From the NCBI RefSeq assembly GCF_011382965.1, contig NZ_CP049934.1:1984001-2048000 (forward strand): 64,000 bases of DNA, read 5' to 3'. The position numbers and the translations under genes were made by a program. This DNA comes from Leucobacter insecticola (GTDB lineage Bacteria > Actinomycetota > Actinomycetes > Actinomycetales > Microbacteriaceae). Positions within the stretch are counted from its first letter, which is position 1; each line of letters starts with the position of its first letter. Under the pieces are notes generated by a model that searched no databases, was not told the origin of the DNA, and was given only the letters and a program-made list of their open reading frames with translations. This document shows positions 8,107-17,114 of this stretch, piece by piece.

Positions 8107-9399
8107 TCAGGCCCCAGACTCGTCGCGCAGCTCCCGCAGACGTCGCTCAATCTGCTGGGTGCGAGTCTTAGAGACTCCGGCGGCACGTGCGAAGTCCGTG
8201 AACTCGGCGACCGCCGCGGCGACCTCACGGAGCACCCGCGATGCACCCGGGACCCGATACCTGTCGGCGATCCCCAAGAGATCTGCGCGAGTGATCTGCG
8301 CGAACTTCCCGTTCACCCCCATCAAGTGCTGCGACGTCCAGAACCCTTGCGGGTTGTATGCGTAGCTGAGATCGTAGGCGGGTGAAAGCCGCCACGAACC
8401 TTCCTGCGAAAGGAGAAAAGCGTGGTTCTTCGTGTGGTCGTCATGGTTTGACCCCAGCACGTTGAAGACCATGCGCCGGAAGATCTGCTCGGCGGCTCCA
8501 CTCTGAAGCTCCGCGTCGGCCTGAAAGAGCGATTCGTAGCCGTGCGTGACGCGCTGCCGGAAGTCGAGTCCGAGCAGATCGTTGAGGGACTGCAGGTGCA
8601 GCCGTTCGCCGTGAACACCCGGTCGGTCGAAGCGGCGGGTCATGAAGTGTGCCCGATCCGCCTCCTCGAGTAGCCGGCACTCCGCCATCTCGATACCCGC
8701 TTGCCGAGCCATGAGCGAATACGCATACTCGATGCGACCGAAGTCGCCGCCGGTGCCGAGTTCGCGGTCCTCCCCCACACCATCGAACTTGATGAGCCAC
8801 TGCTCGAAGCCCTCGGGAGCGTCAATGCCGCCGACGCGCACCTCGCCGCTCTCGGGCTCGAACGCGATGATCGCCTTCGCCCGTGCGCCGCCGGCCGAAA
8901 CACCCACAGAGAGGATCTCGTTCACGGTCTCGCTGCGCTGATCCTCTGCCAGAGACCCGCGGATCGCGCGCCTCGCTCCCTCAACGAGTTGCGCCATTTC
9001 GAGTGCGGTCGCCTCCAGCTTCGGCGACTGCGCGGGGTGAAAGGTGAGCGCACCCATCGCCCGCGTTCCGACATAGGCGAGCCGGTCGATGGGGCGCACA
9101 TCTGCACGTTGCAGCCCCTCTCGAAGTAGCGCGGCAGTGATCACCGCGTTGCCGAAGTCGTCTGGCACCGATCCCGCGAGAAGTGGCGGCAGTCCGTGAA
9201 AGGTTTCGAGGGAAAGGCCGGGGAAGGTCCAGGTGCGTCTTCGGGGTGAGCGCGCCATGAGCAGAGGTGACAGCTCCGGCCCACGCCAGGCCCGGTTGTA
9301 CTCAAACACCGCCAGCGGCGAGTCTGGGAGCTGCGTGACGGCGCCGACCAGGGACCCCCAAGCACGCACCTCAAGGACCTCGACTCGTCGAAACGTCAT
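8107..9399 (-). CDS. hipA: HipA-type serine/threonine kinase toxin
   Basis: HipA kinases are toxins of type II systems; Escherichia coli HipA phosphorylates GltX and drives persistence. The 430-residue protein has an N-terminal subdomain (residues 1-130) and a glycine-rich GVSAGGARAKAI loop at 166-177. The kinase core carries NHDDHTKNH at 318-326, whose Asp is the expected catalytic base, and DLSY at 343-346, the metal-binding Asp. The start at 9399 (ATG) overlaps the hipB stop by 4 bases (ATGA). All key kinase residues are present, so activity is expected. The target in this organism is unknown. Confidence 0.9.
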   Translation of the reverse strand: MTFRRVEVLEVRAWGSLVGAVTQLPDSPLAVFEYNRAWRGPELSPLLMARSPRRRTWTFPGLSLETFHGLPPLLAGSVPDDFGNAVITAALLREGLQRADVRPIDRLAYVGTRAMGALTFHPAQSPKLEATALEMAQLVEGARRAIRGSLAEDQRSETVNEILSVGVSAGGARAKAIIAFEPESGEVRVGGIDAPEGFEQWLIKFDGVGEDRELGTGGDFGRIEYAYSLMARQAGIEMAECRLLEEADRAHFMTRRFDRPGVHGERLHLQSLNDLLGLDFRQRVTHGYESLFQADAELQSGAAEQIFRRMVFNVLGSNHDDHTKNHAFLLSQEGSWRLSPAYDLSYAYNPQGFWTSQHLMGVNGKFAQITRADLLGIADRYRVPGASRVLREVAAAVAEFTDFARAAGVSKTRTQQIERRLRELRDESGA

Positions 9400-9731
9400 G
9401 CTCGCTCCCTTCGGGATCCCGATGCCCGCTTCGGTGGCGCGGAGTCGCGGGCAGCGCGCAGCATCGCCATGGGGCTGATGCCCGGATCCGGGCTCAACTC
9501 TTCGAGCCACTCTTCAAGCCCGAGTGCGCGAACGACACGCACAAGCGTGCGGAGGGTGGATCCTCTTCCCGCTTCGAGATTCTTAAGCGCCCCGAGCGCC
9601 ACATTTGCGCGCTCGGCGAGTTGCGCCTGCGAGGAGTTCTCTTCGAGTCGTGCTCGGCGCACCTGTTGCCCAATGTGCGCCTCCCACTGCTCAGACTCCC
9701 ATGCCTTAGCCGTGGTCACTTTTGTGTCCAT
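9396..9731 (-). CDS. hipB: HipB-type antitoxin, XRE family DNA-binding protein
   Basis: A 111-residue helix-turn-helix protein. The HTH segment, VRRARLEENSSQAQLAERA followed by NVALGALKNLEAGRGST, lies at about residues 24-60. It precedes hipA with a 4-base overlap, the standard hipBA order. HipB binds HipA to neutralise it and binds operators upstream to repress the pair. An AT-rich imperfect palindrome touches the start codon (9731-9754) and is a likely operator. The C-terminal tail is Arg-rich and could help bind DNA. Confidence 0.87.
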   Translation of the reverse strand: MDTKVTTAKAWESEQWEAHIGQQVRRARLEENSSQAQLAERANVALGALKNLEAGRGSTLRTLVRVVRALGLEEWLEELSPDPGISPMAMLRAARDSAPPKRASGSRRERA

Positions 9732-9754
9732 ATAGAGAGAATATCACCCTTATA
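9731..9754. promoter_or_regulatory. Putative HipB operator / hipBA promoter
   Basis: An imperfect AT-rich inverted repeat, tatagagaga followed by the arm cacccttata, lies at the hipB start in an otherwise GC-rich area. Overlap of the operator with the start codon would suit autoregulation of hipBA. This is a prediction from symmetry and position. Confidence 0.4.
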
Positions 9755-9767
9755 GTCATAAAAGTGG

Positions 9768-11275
9768 CTAATCCTCAACAGGGGCGGTAGCTCGTATCTC
9801 ACTGTAGGCGGCGAGAGCGGCGACGCGGGTCTCGCGGAGATCCACAATCGGAGCAGGATAGCCGGAGCCGAAGAGGTCATCGGCAGAGCCTCCATGACGA
9901 AGCTCCGGGATCCATTTCCCCACATACTCCCCCAGCGGATCGAACTTCTTCGCCTGCGTCTCCGGGTTGAACACGCGAAAGTAGGGTGCCGCATCGACAC
10001 CGCTGCCCGCGACCCACTGCCAGTTTCCCGGGTTGCTCGCCTCATCGGCGTCGACGAGCGTGTCCCAGAACCAGGCCTCCCCGATCCGCCAATCGACGAG
10101 CAGATTCTTCACCAAGAAGCTCGCCGCCACCATTCTGACCCTGTTGTGCATGATCCCGGTGTGCCAGAGTTCACGCATCCCCGCGTCGACAAGCGGGATC
10201 CCGGTCTGGCCTTGCTGCCACGCACGCAGCGCCTCCGGCTCAGGCTCCCGCCAAGGAAACGCATCAAACTCGGGCCGGACATTTCGTTCCCGCAGGCCGG
10301 GCGTGTGGAACAGGATGCTTGCGTTGAACTCCCGCCAACCCACCTCGCTCAAGAACTTGGCTGCGTTCTCGCAAAACTGTGCCTCACCAGCCCGCGTATG
10401 AGTCGCAGCATTCACGGCATGCCAGACCTGAAACGGACTGATTTCCCCGAATCTGAGATGCGGACTGAGCACTGAATTCACGGGCTCCGCTGGTTCGTCA
10501 CGGCGATGGTAGTGACTGAGGCCTTGGTGTACGAACGCAGCCAATCGATCCTGCGCCCCCTGCTCCCCGGCTGCCAGGTCGCGCGAAAGCCTGCCGCCCA
10601 GTCGGGATCACGAGGCAGCAAGTTCCATGATGCGAGCTCATCGCTGGCAATCTGGACGGCTGGCGAGGAGAGCCGGGTCGGCGCAGGATATGGTGCTCGC
10701 GGATGCGGCAGCGAAAGACACGCCCGCCAATACGGCGTGAATACTCGAAATGGAGTACCGGACCCCGTGCTCACCGTCCAGGGTTCATTCAACAGGTTGG
10801 CGTGGAAACTTCGAACCTCAATTCCTGCGGCACGCAGCTGAGACTTCAGCGTCGAATCTACGGCACGAGCGTTGGTGTACCTCCGATTCCAGTACACCCC
10901 CGTCGCACCAATCTCACGGACGAGTTCGGGAATTATGCTCGCCGCGTCACCCCGCCGCAGGATCAGTTCGCCCCCGAGAGCGCGCAATTGTTCGGCGAGA
11001 GCCGCGAGTGAATGGTGTAACCACCAGCGGGCGGCGCCTCCGAGAGGCCTCGGCGCGCGCAAGTCGGGCGTCCATGCTGCTTCAGGATCGCCGGATCCTG
11101 AAGCACGCTCCACCGCATGGTCGGTAGCGTCCAGCTCTTCGAGCACGTAGACCACCACGGTCGAGCCGTGTGCGCCCGCGGCATCTAGCCCGGCGAGCAG
11201 CGCCGGATTGTCCTCAAGCCTCAGGTCGTTGCGCAGCCACACCAGAGTCAGCGGGGGCGTACCGGATCCGCTCAC
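9768..11275 (-). CDS. phr: Deoxyribodipyrimidine photo-lyase (one apparent frameshift)
   Basis: The enzyme uses blue light, FAD and an antenna cofactor to split cyclobutane pyrimidine dimers. The N-terminal antenna domain begins LTLVWLRNDLRLEDNPAL and reads from the GTG at 11275. The C-terminal FAD domain contains VGWREFNASILF, GMRELWHTGIMHNRVRM and a DADEASNPGNWQWVAGSG motif. The two halves are in different frames. Adding one C to the five-base C run at 10556-10560 joins them as QPGSRGAQDRLAAFVHQG, giving about 500 residues. The start overlaps the stop of the SDR gene upstream (GTGA), so the two are likely coupled. The break looks like a sequencing error. Confidence 0.85.
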
Positions 11276-12771
11276 TGTTTACTCACGCCGGCTGCTTGGA
11301 TGATTCGATTTGCCATACCACTAAAGATAATGCCGTGGAAAGGGAGCACCGCGTACCAGTACAGTCTGCCGAGCAATCCACGTGGAAAGAATACGGCCCG
11401 TTGCTCGTAGCGGCATCCCTGACCGTCTGCGCCGGGAATCGCGCGCATTTCGAGCCATGCTCGCCCCGGAACCTTCATCTCGGCCCGCAACCGCAGAAGT
11501 TGCCCACGCTCAAGGCCTTCCACGCGCCAAAAGTCAAGAGCCTCCCCCACGAGCAGCGAGTCAGGATCGCGGCGTCCCCGCCGCAGTCCAACCCCGCCGA
11601 CAAACTTGTCCATCCAGCCCCGAACCGCCCAGGCAAGTGGAAACGAGTACCAGCCGCGCTCACCACCAATGCCCTCGATGACCCGCCAGAGTTGCGCGGT
11701 CGACGCAGCACACTCTCGGCTGCGAACATCCGTGTAGACGCGATGCCCCGCCCATTCAGGATCGCTCGGCAGCGGATCACTCGGAGCGCCAGCCACCGAT
11801 GCGTTCTGCCAGCTTGTGACGACCTGGCCGTCGCGCATCTTGCCGAGCGCGAGGCTCACTGCATCGCGATAACCGGTCAGGCCGCCTTCCGGTTCCGGGA
11901 TCAAGGAGGTAATGTCATGCTCACGCACCACGCAGTCGTGCTGCAGCGATTCGACGAGCGGGCCTGCGAGACTGTACGGGATTGGCGTCACGATGTTCAC
12001 CCAGTGGGCCGCGAGCCGGGGAGTGAGCACCGGGAGCGCGAGGATCCTGCGTTTGGGAAGTCCAGCTGCCGCGGCATATCCATTCATGACATCCGCATAA
12101 CTGAGCACATCGGGCCCACCAATGTCGAAGGTGCGATTGCTCAGAGGATCCAGCTCGAGAGCGTGTAAGAGGTAGTGAAGAACGTCTCGGACCGCAATTG
12201 GTTGCACCAAATTTTTGACCCACCGCGGGGCAGGCATCCACGGCAGCACCTCCGTCAGATGCCGGATCATTTCGAACGACGCGGATCCCGAACCGATGAC
12301 CACTCCCGCCTGCAAGACCACGGAGGGTACCGAAGAACTGAGGAACACCTCGCCTACAGCCGCGCGCGAGGTCAAATGCTGGGACAAATCGCCATCCGGG
12401 TGCAACCCGCTGAGATACACGATCCTTCCTATACCCGAGCTCTCCGCGGCCGTCACAAAGTTCCTGGCGCACTCCTCTTCAATACCGGAAAAGGTCTTGC
12501 GGCTCGCGCCGGGACCCATCGAGTGAACGAGATAGTACGCCGCATCAACCCCTGCGCAAGCTGGCAACAGGCGAGCGGTGTCGCGCAGGTCTCCTTCACA
12601 GACTTCCACCTGATTGATCCAGGGCACATCTCGAAGTCGACTGGAATCACGAACCAGCACGCGCACCCGATAGCCCGCCTCAAGCAGAAGTGGGACCAGA
12701 CGACCACCAATGTATCCGCTCGCTCCCGTCACCAATACCCGCGGCGGGAGTGCACCTTTTGTCGAGTTCAT
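11272..12771 (-). CDS. SDR-family NAD(P)-binding protein with C-terminal DUF2867 domain
   Basis: A 499-residue two-domain protein. The first 300 residues form an atypical short-chain dehydrogenase fold with the nucleotide loop VTGASGYIGGRL near residue 14 and DIGGPDVLSYADVM further on. The catalytic YxxxK is not obvious, as in many NmrA-like members. The remaining 200 residues match the DUF2867 (SRPBCC-like) module, with VGGVGLRRGRRDP and ending FSGMANRII. The substrate is unknown. Its end overlaps the photolyase start by 4 bases. Pairing of such genes with photolyases suggests a light or stress response, but that is context only. Confidence 0.82.
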   Translation of the reverse strand: MNSTKGALPPRVLVTGASGYIGGRLVPLLLEAGYRVRVLVRDSSRLRDVPWINQVEVCEGDLRDTARLLPACAGVDAAYYLVHSMGPGASRKTFSGIEEECARNFVTAAESSGIGRIVYLSGLHPDGDLSQHLTSRAAVGEVFLSSSVPSVVLQAGVVIGSGSASFEMIRHLTEVLPWMPAPRWVKNLVQPIAVRDVLHYLLHALELDPLSNRTFDIGGPDVLSYADVMNGYAAAAGLPKRRILALPVLTPRLAAHWVNIVTPIPYSLAGPLVESLQHDCVVREHDITSLIPEPEGGLTGYRDAVSLALGKMRDGQVVTSWQNASVAGAPSDPLPSDPEWAGHRVYTDVRSRECAASTAQLWRVIEGIGGERGWYSFPLAWAVRGWMDKFVGGVGLRRGRRDPDSLLVGEALDFWRVEGLERGQLLRLRAEMKVPGRAWLEMRAIPGADGQGCRYEQRAVFFPRGLLGRLYWYAVLPFHGIIFSGMANRIIQAAGVSKQ

Positions 12772-12823
12772 GCTCGAAGTGTAGGGCGTATTCAGCCCTG
12801 AAAAAAGGGGGTAATGCTGCGAG

Positions 12824-13888
12824 TTAGACCACTACTTCGCTGGAGGTCAACGCGTTCAGTCGCGACATACAGCGGAGGTATTTCTTGCGGTATCCGCCGT
12901 CGAGCATCCCGCCACCGAACACGCTCGTAAGCGGCACTCCAGTCGCTCGGATCGGGATCTGTGCGTCGTACACACGGTCGATGAAGGCGACGAGGCGCAG
13001 CGCTGCGGACTGGTCTGTCAGCTCGCGCACCTCGCGGAGCCCGATCGACTGCACACCGTCGAGCATGCCGACGTAACTTGAAGGATGCACGGTTGCCAGG
13101 TGCGACACGAGATCTGTGAAGTCGTCGTCGGTCATGCGCTCACCGGAAGCCACCACGTCTGCAAGGGCGAAGCGGTAGGCGTCATCAGAGAGTGTCACGG
13201 CCTCCCCCACGAGGTCGCGCTGACGGTAATCGACCCCGTCGATGCGGATCGTGGTGAAGCGATCAGACATGGCCTGAATCTCACGCATGAAATCGGCTGC
13301 GGCGAAGCGGCCCTCGCCGAGGGCGTTCGGCGGTGTGTTTGAGGTTGCAACGATACGGGAACCGCTGGACGTGAGATCCTTGATCAGCCGGGTCATGAGC
13401 ATTGTGTCGCCCGGATCATCGAGCTCAAACTCGTCGATGCAGATCAGTCGGGCACCCTGTAGGACGCCGACGGCGCCGTCGTAGCCGAGTGCTCCGACGA
13501 GAGCGGTGTACTCGATGAAGGTGCCGAAGTATTTGCGCCCCGCGGTCGCGTGCCAAGTGGCGGCGAGCAGGTGCGTCTTCCCGACGCCAAAGCCCCCGTC
13601 AAGGTAGACGCCCGGTCGTCTCGGCGCCGCTGTCTGGGGCTCCGCCTGCTTCTTGCGTCCGAACCCAAAGAGACCGCCGCGGGACACCGGAGCTTCTGGC
13701 TCAGCGAAGGCGCGCAATACATCGCGGGCCTCGGCCTGAGAAGAATACTCGGGGTCGGGTCGATACGAGTCGAAGCTTGCGTGATCGAATTGGCGTGGAG
13801 GCACGAGGGTTGCAACAAGTTCAGTACCGGAGATGCTGGGGCTTCGGTCGACGAGTCGCGCGGCGCTGTGCTGAGTATCGTGAGGCAT
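12824..13888 (-). CDS. zapE: Cell division protein ZapE-like AFG1 family ATPase
   Basis: A P-loop ATPase of the AFG1/ZapE family; in E. coli ZapE modulates the FtsZ ring. The ATG at 13888 gives 354 residues. Walker A, GGFGVGKT, is at 98-105 and Walker B, ICIDEFEL, at about 149-156. An Arg/Lys-rich insert, LFGFGRKKQAEP, separates the N-terminal arm from the ATPase core. A longer open frame upstream (to 14110) lies opposite the divergent DUF3000 gene and shows no family similarity. It stands alone on this strand. Confidence 0.88.
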   Translation of the reverse strand: MPHDTQHSAARLVDRSPSISGTELVATLVPPRQFDHASFDSYRPDPEYSSQAEARDVLRAFAEPEAPVSRGGLFGFGRKKQAEPQTAAPRRPGVYLDGGFGVGKTHLLAATWHATAGRKYFGTFIEYTALVGALGYDGAVGVLQGARLICIDEFELDDPGDTMLMTRLIKDLTSSGSRIVATSNTPPNALGEGRFAAADFMREIQAMSDRFTTIRIDGVDYRQRDLVGEAVTLSDDAYRFALADVVASGERMTDDDFTDLVSHLATVHPSSYVGMLDGVQSIGLREVRELTDQSAALRLVAFIDRVYDAQIPIRATGVPLTSVFGGGMLDGGYRKKYLRCMSRLNALTSSEVVV

Positions 13889-13960
13889 CCTTCCCAGTTT
13901 AGCTGCACCGCCCGCGGCGCCGTTGTCGACGCTCTCCGGCGTGGCAACCGCAACTCCTGC

Positions 13961-14599
13961 ATGGCGAACTCTAGTGTTCCCTGTGTGATGGCAACGATCG
14001 CAGGGCAACCTTCTGAGTTCTTGGCTGCTGTGGAGCAACTTCGCGGCGCCAGGCTGAGAAGCGAGCTGCGCTCTCGTGAGATTCCAGCCCCAGAGCGAAT
14101 CGCCCCCCACTCCATCGCCTTCGCCGCGGGTATCGCGCGCGGTAGCGATGACGATGACGACAGCGTGCTCGATTCTGCGTACGGAGCGGGTCGCATCGTG
14201 CTCATGTACGACCCCGAGTCCGCAGAAGAATGGGGCGGGCCGTTTCGGATCGTGTGCTTCGCCCAGGCGCCACTCGAAGTCGAGATTGGCGTGGATCCGT
14301 TCATTTCAGATGTCGCCTGGTCCTGGCTTGTTGACGCTTTGGACTCCCGGGATGCCAAATACACCTTCCTTTCCGGCACCGCAACTAAGACCCTGTCCTC
14401 CGGTTTCGGAGGCCTCGAATCGCAGGGAGACGCTGCTCAGATCGAATTACGGGCCTCTTGGACCCCGCTCGGCACAGGCTTCGAGGCTCACGCCGAAGCG
14501 TGGTCCGAGCTGCTGTGCCTGCTCGCAGGTCTCCCACACCACGAGGGTGTTGATTCGCTTTCAGCTCGCCGCACACGTCAGACATTTCCGGGAGCATAG
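13961..14599 (+). CDS. DUF3000 family protein
   Basis: An actinobacterial protein of unknown function (DUF3000 family), about 200 residues. It begins near PSEFLAAVEQLRGARLRSEL and contains a hydrophobic strand pair IVLMYDPES / FRIVCFAQAPLEVEIG. The family characteristically lies next to the RNase D gene, and here its stop is five bases before the rnd start, so the two are probably cotranscribed. Two ATGs are possible, 13961 and 13988; neither has a strong ribosome site, and I give the longer. Confidence 0.75.
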   Translation: MANSSVPCVMATIAGQPSEFLAAVEQLRGARLRSELRSREIPAPERIAPHSIAFAAGIARGSDDDDDSVLDSAYGAGRIVLMYDPESAEEWGGPFRIVCFAQAPLEVEIGVDPFISDVAWSWLVDALDSRDAKYTFLSGTATKTLSSGFGGLESQGDAAQIELRASWTPLGTGFEAHAEAWSELLCLLAGLPHHEGVDSLSARRTRQTFPGA

Positions 14600-14604
14600 T
14601 CAGC

Positions 14605-15792
14605 GTGGTTGAACAGTCAGAACTCGAAACCGAATGGTCCCTGGTCTCCGACGACGACGGTCTTCGCAGGGCCGCCGCAGCTCTCGCGGAGGGAACCGGA
14701 GCGGTCGGGGTCGACGCGGAGCGCGCCTCAGGCTACCGCTATGGTTCTGAAGCCTATTTGGTGCAGGTGTTTCGCCGGGGATCAGGTACGTTTCTCTTCG
14801 ACCCGGTGGGAATCCGAGATTTCGCGCCGCTTGCGGACGCGATCCGAGACGAAGAGTGGATCTTCCACGCGGCGAGTCAGGATATCCCCTGCCTCGAGTT
14901 GCTCGGCCTGCGCCCACCCAGACTCTTCGACACCGAGCTCGCGGCTCGTTTGCTCGGTTATGAGCGCGTGGGGCTTGGCTCAGTTGTCGAACAGTTGCTC
15001 GGCATTAAGCTCGATAAGGCTCATTCGGCCTCGGACTGGTCGGTGCGGCCCCTTCCAGAATCCTGGCTCGAATATGCAGCGTTTGATGTCGCGCTGCTCC
15101 CGGACCTCCGTGACGCGGTGCTCGAGGACCTCAAGGAGCAGGGAAAGCTCGATTATGCTCTCGAAGAGTTTGAAGCGGTGCGCAACAAGCCCGAGAAACT
15201 TCAGCCCGCCGAGCCGTGGCGAAAGCTTGCGAACGGACCGGATCTGCGCAGCCCCAGATCGCTTGCCCTCGTGCGCGAACTCTGGCTTGCACGCGATGAG
15301 CTCGCGCGCGCAACCGACACCGCTCCTGGCAGACTTGTCCCCGACAAGTCGATCATTGCTGCCGCCGCCGCCAACCCGCGCTCAAAGAACGACCTCGCCA
15401 GGCTGCAGACGTTCAGGGGCCGTGCCAGCCGCACCGAGATTGATCGCTGGTGGGAGGCGATCCTCCGGGGCAAAACCACCGAGGATCTGCCCGGTCTGCG
15501 GCCGCGTGATCCCGATTCGATCCCGCACCACCGCGGCTGGGCACACCGGCACCCGGAGGCCGCGGCAAGGCTCGCCGCGGCAAGAGCCGGAATTGAGGCC
15601 GAGGCCGAACGGCTGCGCATGCCCGCGGAGAACCTCATCACGCCAGACACTGTGCGCCGTCTTGCCTGGGATCCGCCCCAAGATCTCTCTCCTGAAAGCA
15701 TCGCCCTGAGACTCAAAGGGCTAGGCGCCCGTGACTGGCAGGCTGCACTTTCGGCACCAATACTGGCCGCTGCGTTTGTAGAATCTAGATAA
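14605..15792 (+). CDS. rnd: Ribonuclease D with HRDC domain
   Basis: A 3'-5' exoribonuclease of the DEDDy class that trims tRNA and other stable RNAs. The catalytic acids are in VDAERASGYRYG (Asp/Glu near residues 36-38), in the second motif FHAASQDIPCL and in YAAFDVALLPDL. A helical HRDC segment follows from about residue 210 (RSLALVRELWLARDELARA). The GTG start at 14605 follows the DUF3000 stop closely. At 395 residues it has the usual length for the actinobacterial enzyme. Confidence 0.9.
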   Translation: MVEQSELETEWSLVSDDDGLRRAAAALAEGTGAVGVDAERASGYRYGSEAYLVQVFRRGSGTFLFDPVGIRDFAPLADAIRDEEWIFHAASQDIPCLELLGLRPPRLFDTELAARLLGYERVGLGSVVEQLLGIKLDKAHSASDWSVRPLPESWLEYAAFDVALLPDLRDAVLEDLKEQGKLDYALEEFEAVRNKPEKLQPAEPWRKLANGPDLRSPRSLALVRELWLARDELARATDTAPGRLVPDKSIIAAAAANPRSKNDLARLQTFRGRASRTEIDRWWEAILRGKTTEDLPGLRPRDPDSIPHHRGWAHRHPEAAARLAAARAGIEAEAERLRMPAENLITPDTVRRLAWDPPQDLSPESIALRLKGLGARDWQAALSAPILAAAFVESR

Positions 15793-15906
15793 CGCCCCTC
15801 CCGGTCTTGCGGTGACCAGCGGTGGAACTGTACGTCGTCTCAACATATTGAGGCGCCGTCTCTAGGATGGGGTGAGCACTAAATAAGCAGACCCGATGGA
15901 GGCGAA

Positions 15907-17108
15907 GTGGCCGCGATGAGAGAAGTTGTGTTCGTGGACGGGGTGCGTACCCCGTTTGGACGTGCTGGAGACAAGGGGATGTACGCGGGGACTCGCTCCG
16001 ACGATCTCGCGGTAAAGGCGCTGCAGGGGCTGATCGAACGAAACCCCCAGCTGCCACTCGATCGAATCGATGACGTAGGAATTGCCGCAACGACCCAGCA
16101 GGGTGATCAGGGGCTCACGCTCGGACGCACAGTGGCGATGCTCGCGGGCCTCCCCGTCACCGTTCCAGGCTACGCGCTCGACCGTATGTGCGCGGGTGCG
16201 ATGACAGTGGCCTCGATGATGGGCAGCGCTATCGGTGCGGGCCAGTACGATCTCGCGATCGCTGGCGGCGTCGAACACATGGGAGGCACCCCATCGGCCT
16301 TGATGCGGATCCGAACCCCCGCTTTGTTGCTGAAAAGCTCGTGAGCCCTGACGCACTCAACATGGGGATCACCGCCGAGCGCCTGCATGACCGCTTCCCG
16401 CAGCTCACCAAGGAACGGGCGGATCGTTTCGGCATGCTGAGCCAGCAGAAGGTCCAAGCTGCATACGACCGGGGCGATATTCAGCCTGACCTGGTCCCGG
16501 TCGCGCTGCGGTCGGCTGCAGGCTGGGGTCTCGCTACGGAAGACGAGGGCCGTCGCCCAGAGACGACGATGGAGGGGCTCGCCGGGCTGAAGACGCCCTT
16601 CCGACCCCACGGCCGAGTGACGGCGGGCAATGCCTCTCCGCTCACCGATGGCGCGACCGTGTCGCTGCTCGCAGGCGGAGACACCGCGCGCGAACTCGGC
16701 ATGACCGCCAAGATGCGGATGGTCGGTTTCGCCTACGCCGGCGTGGAGCCCGAGGTGATGGGGCTGGGGCCGGTCCCGTCAACGGAGAAGGCGCTGCGGC
16801 GTGCGGGCCTGACCATTGACGACATCGGACTGTTTGAACTCAATGAGGCATTTGCTGTGCAGGTGCTCTCGTTCACCGATCATTTCGGGATCTCGGACGA
16901 CGATCCCCGTGTGAACCCCTGGGGCGGCGCGATCGCGCTCGGCCACCCGCTCGCGGCTTCGGGGGTCCGCCTCATGATCCAGCTTGCTCGCCAGTTCGAG
17001 CAGCGCCCGGACGTCCGCTACGGCGTGACGGCCATGTGTGTGGGCCTCGGACAGGGCGGCACCATGATCTGGGAAAACCCGCACTTCGACGGCAAGAAGA
17101 GGAAGTAA
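15907..17108 (+). CDS. fadA: Acetyl-CoA C-acyltransferase, thiolase (one apparent frameshift)
   Basis: The thiolase carries out the last beta-oxidation step, releasing acetyl-CoA from 3-ketoacyl-CoA. The GTG at 15907 has GGAGG five bases upstream. The nucleophile Cys95 sits in DRMCAGAM. The His of ALGHPLAASG and the Cys of AMCVGLGQGG are present in the second half. The halves lie in two frames. Adding one C to the run at 16289-16292 joins them as GGTPIGLDADPNPRF and restores about 400 residues. It is followed after six bases by the FadB/FadJ-like gene, forming a beta-oxidation operon. The frameshift is judged a base-calling error. Confidence 0.87.
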
Positions 17109-17114
17109 CTCGCG

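Noticed and set aside
11085..11106. Hairpin gcttcagga ... tcctgaagc as a terminator
   Set aside because: It lies inside the photolyase coding region, with no gene end nearby.
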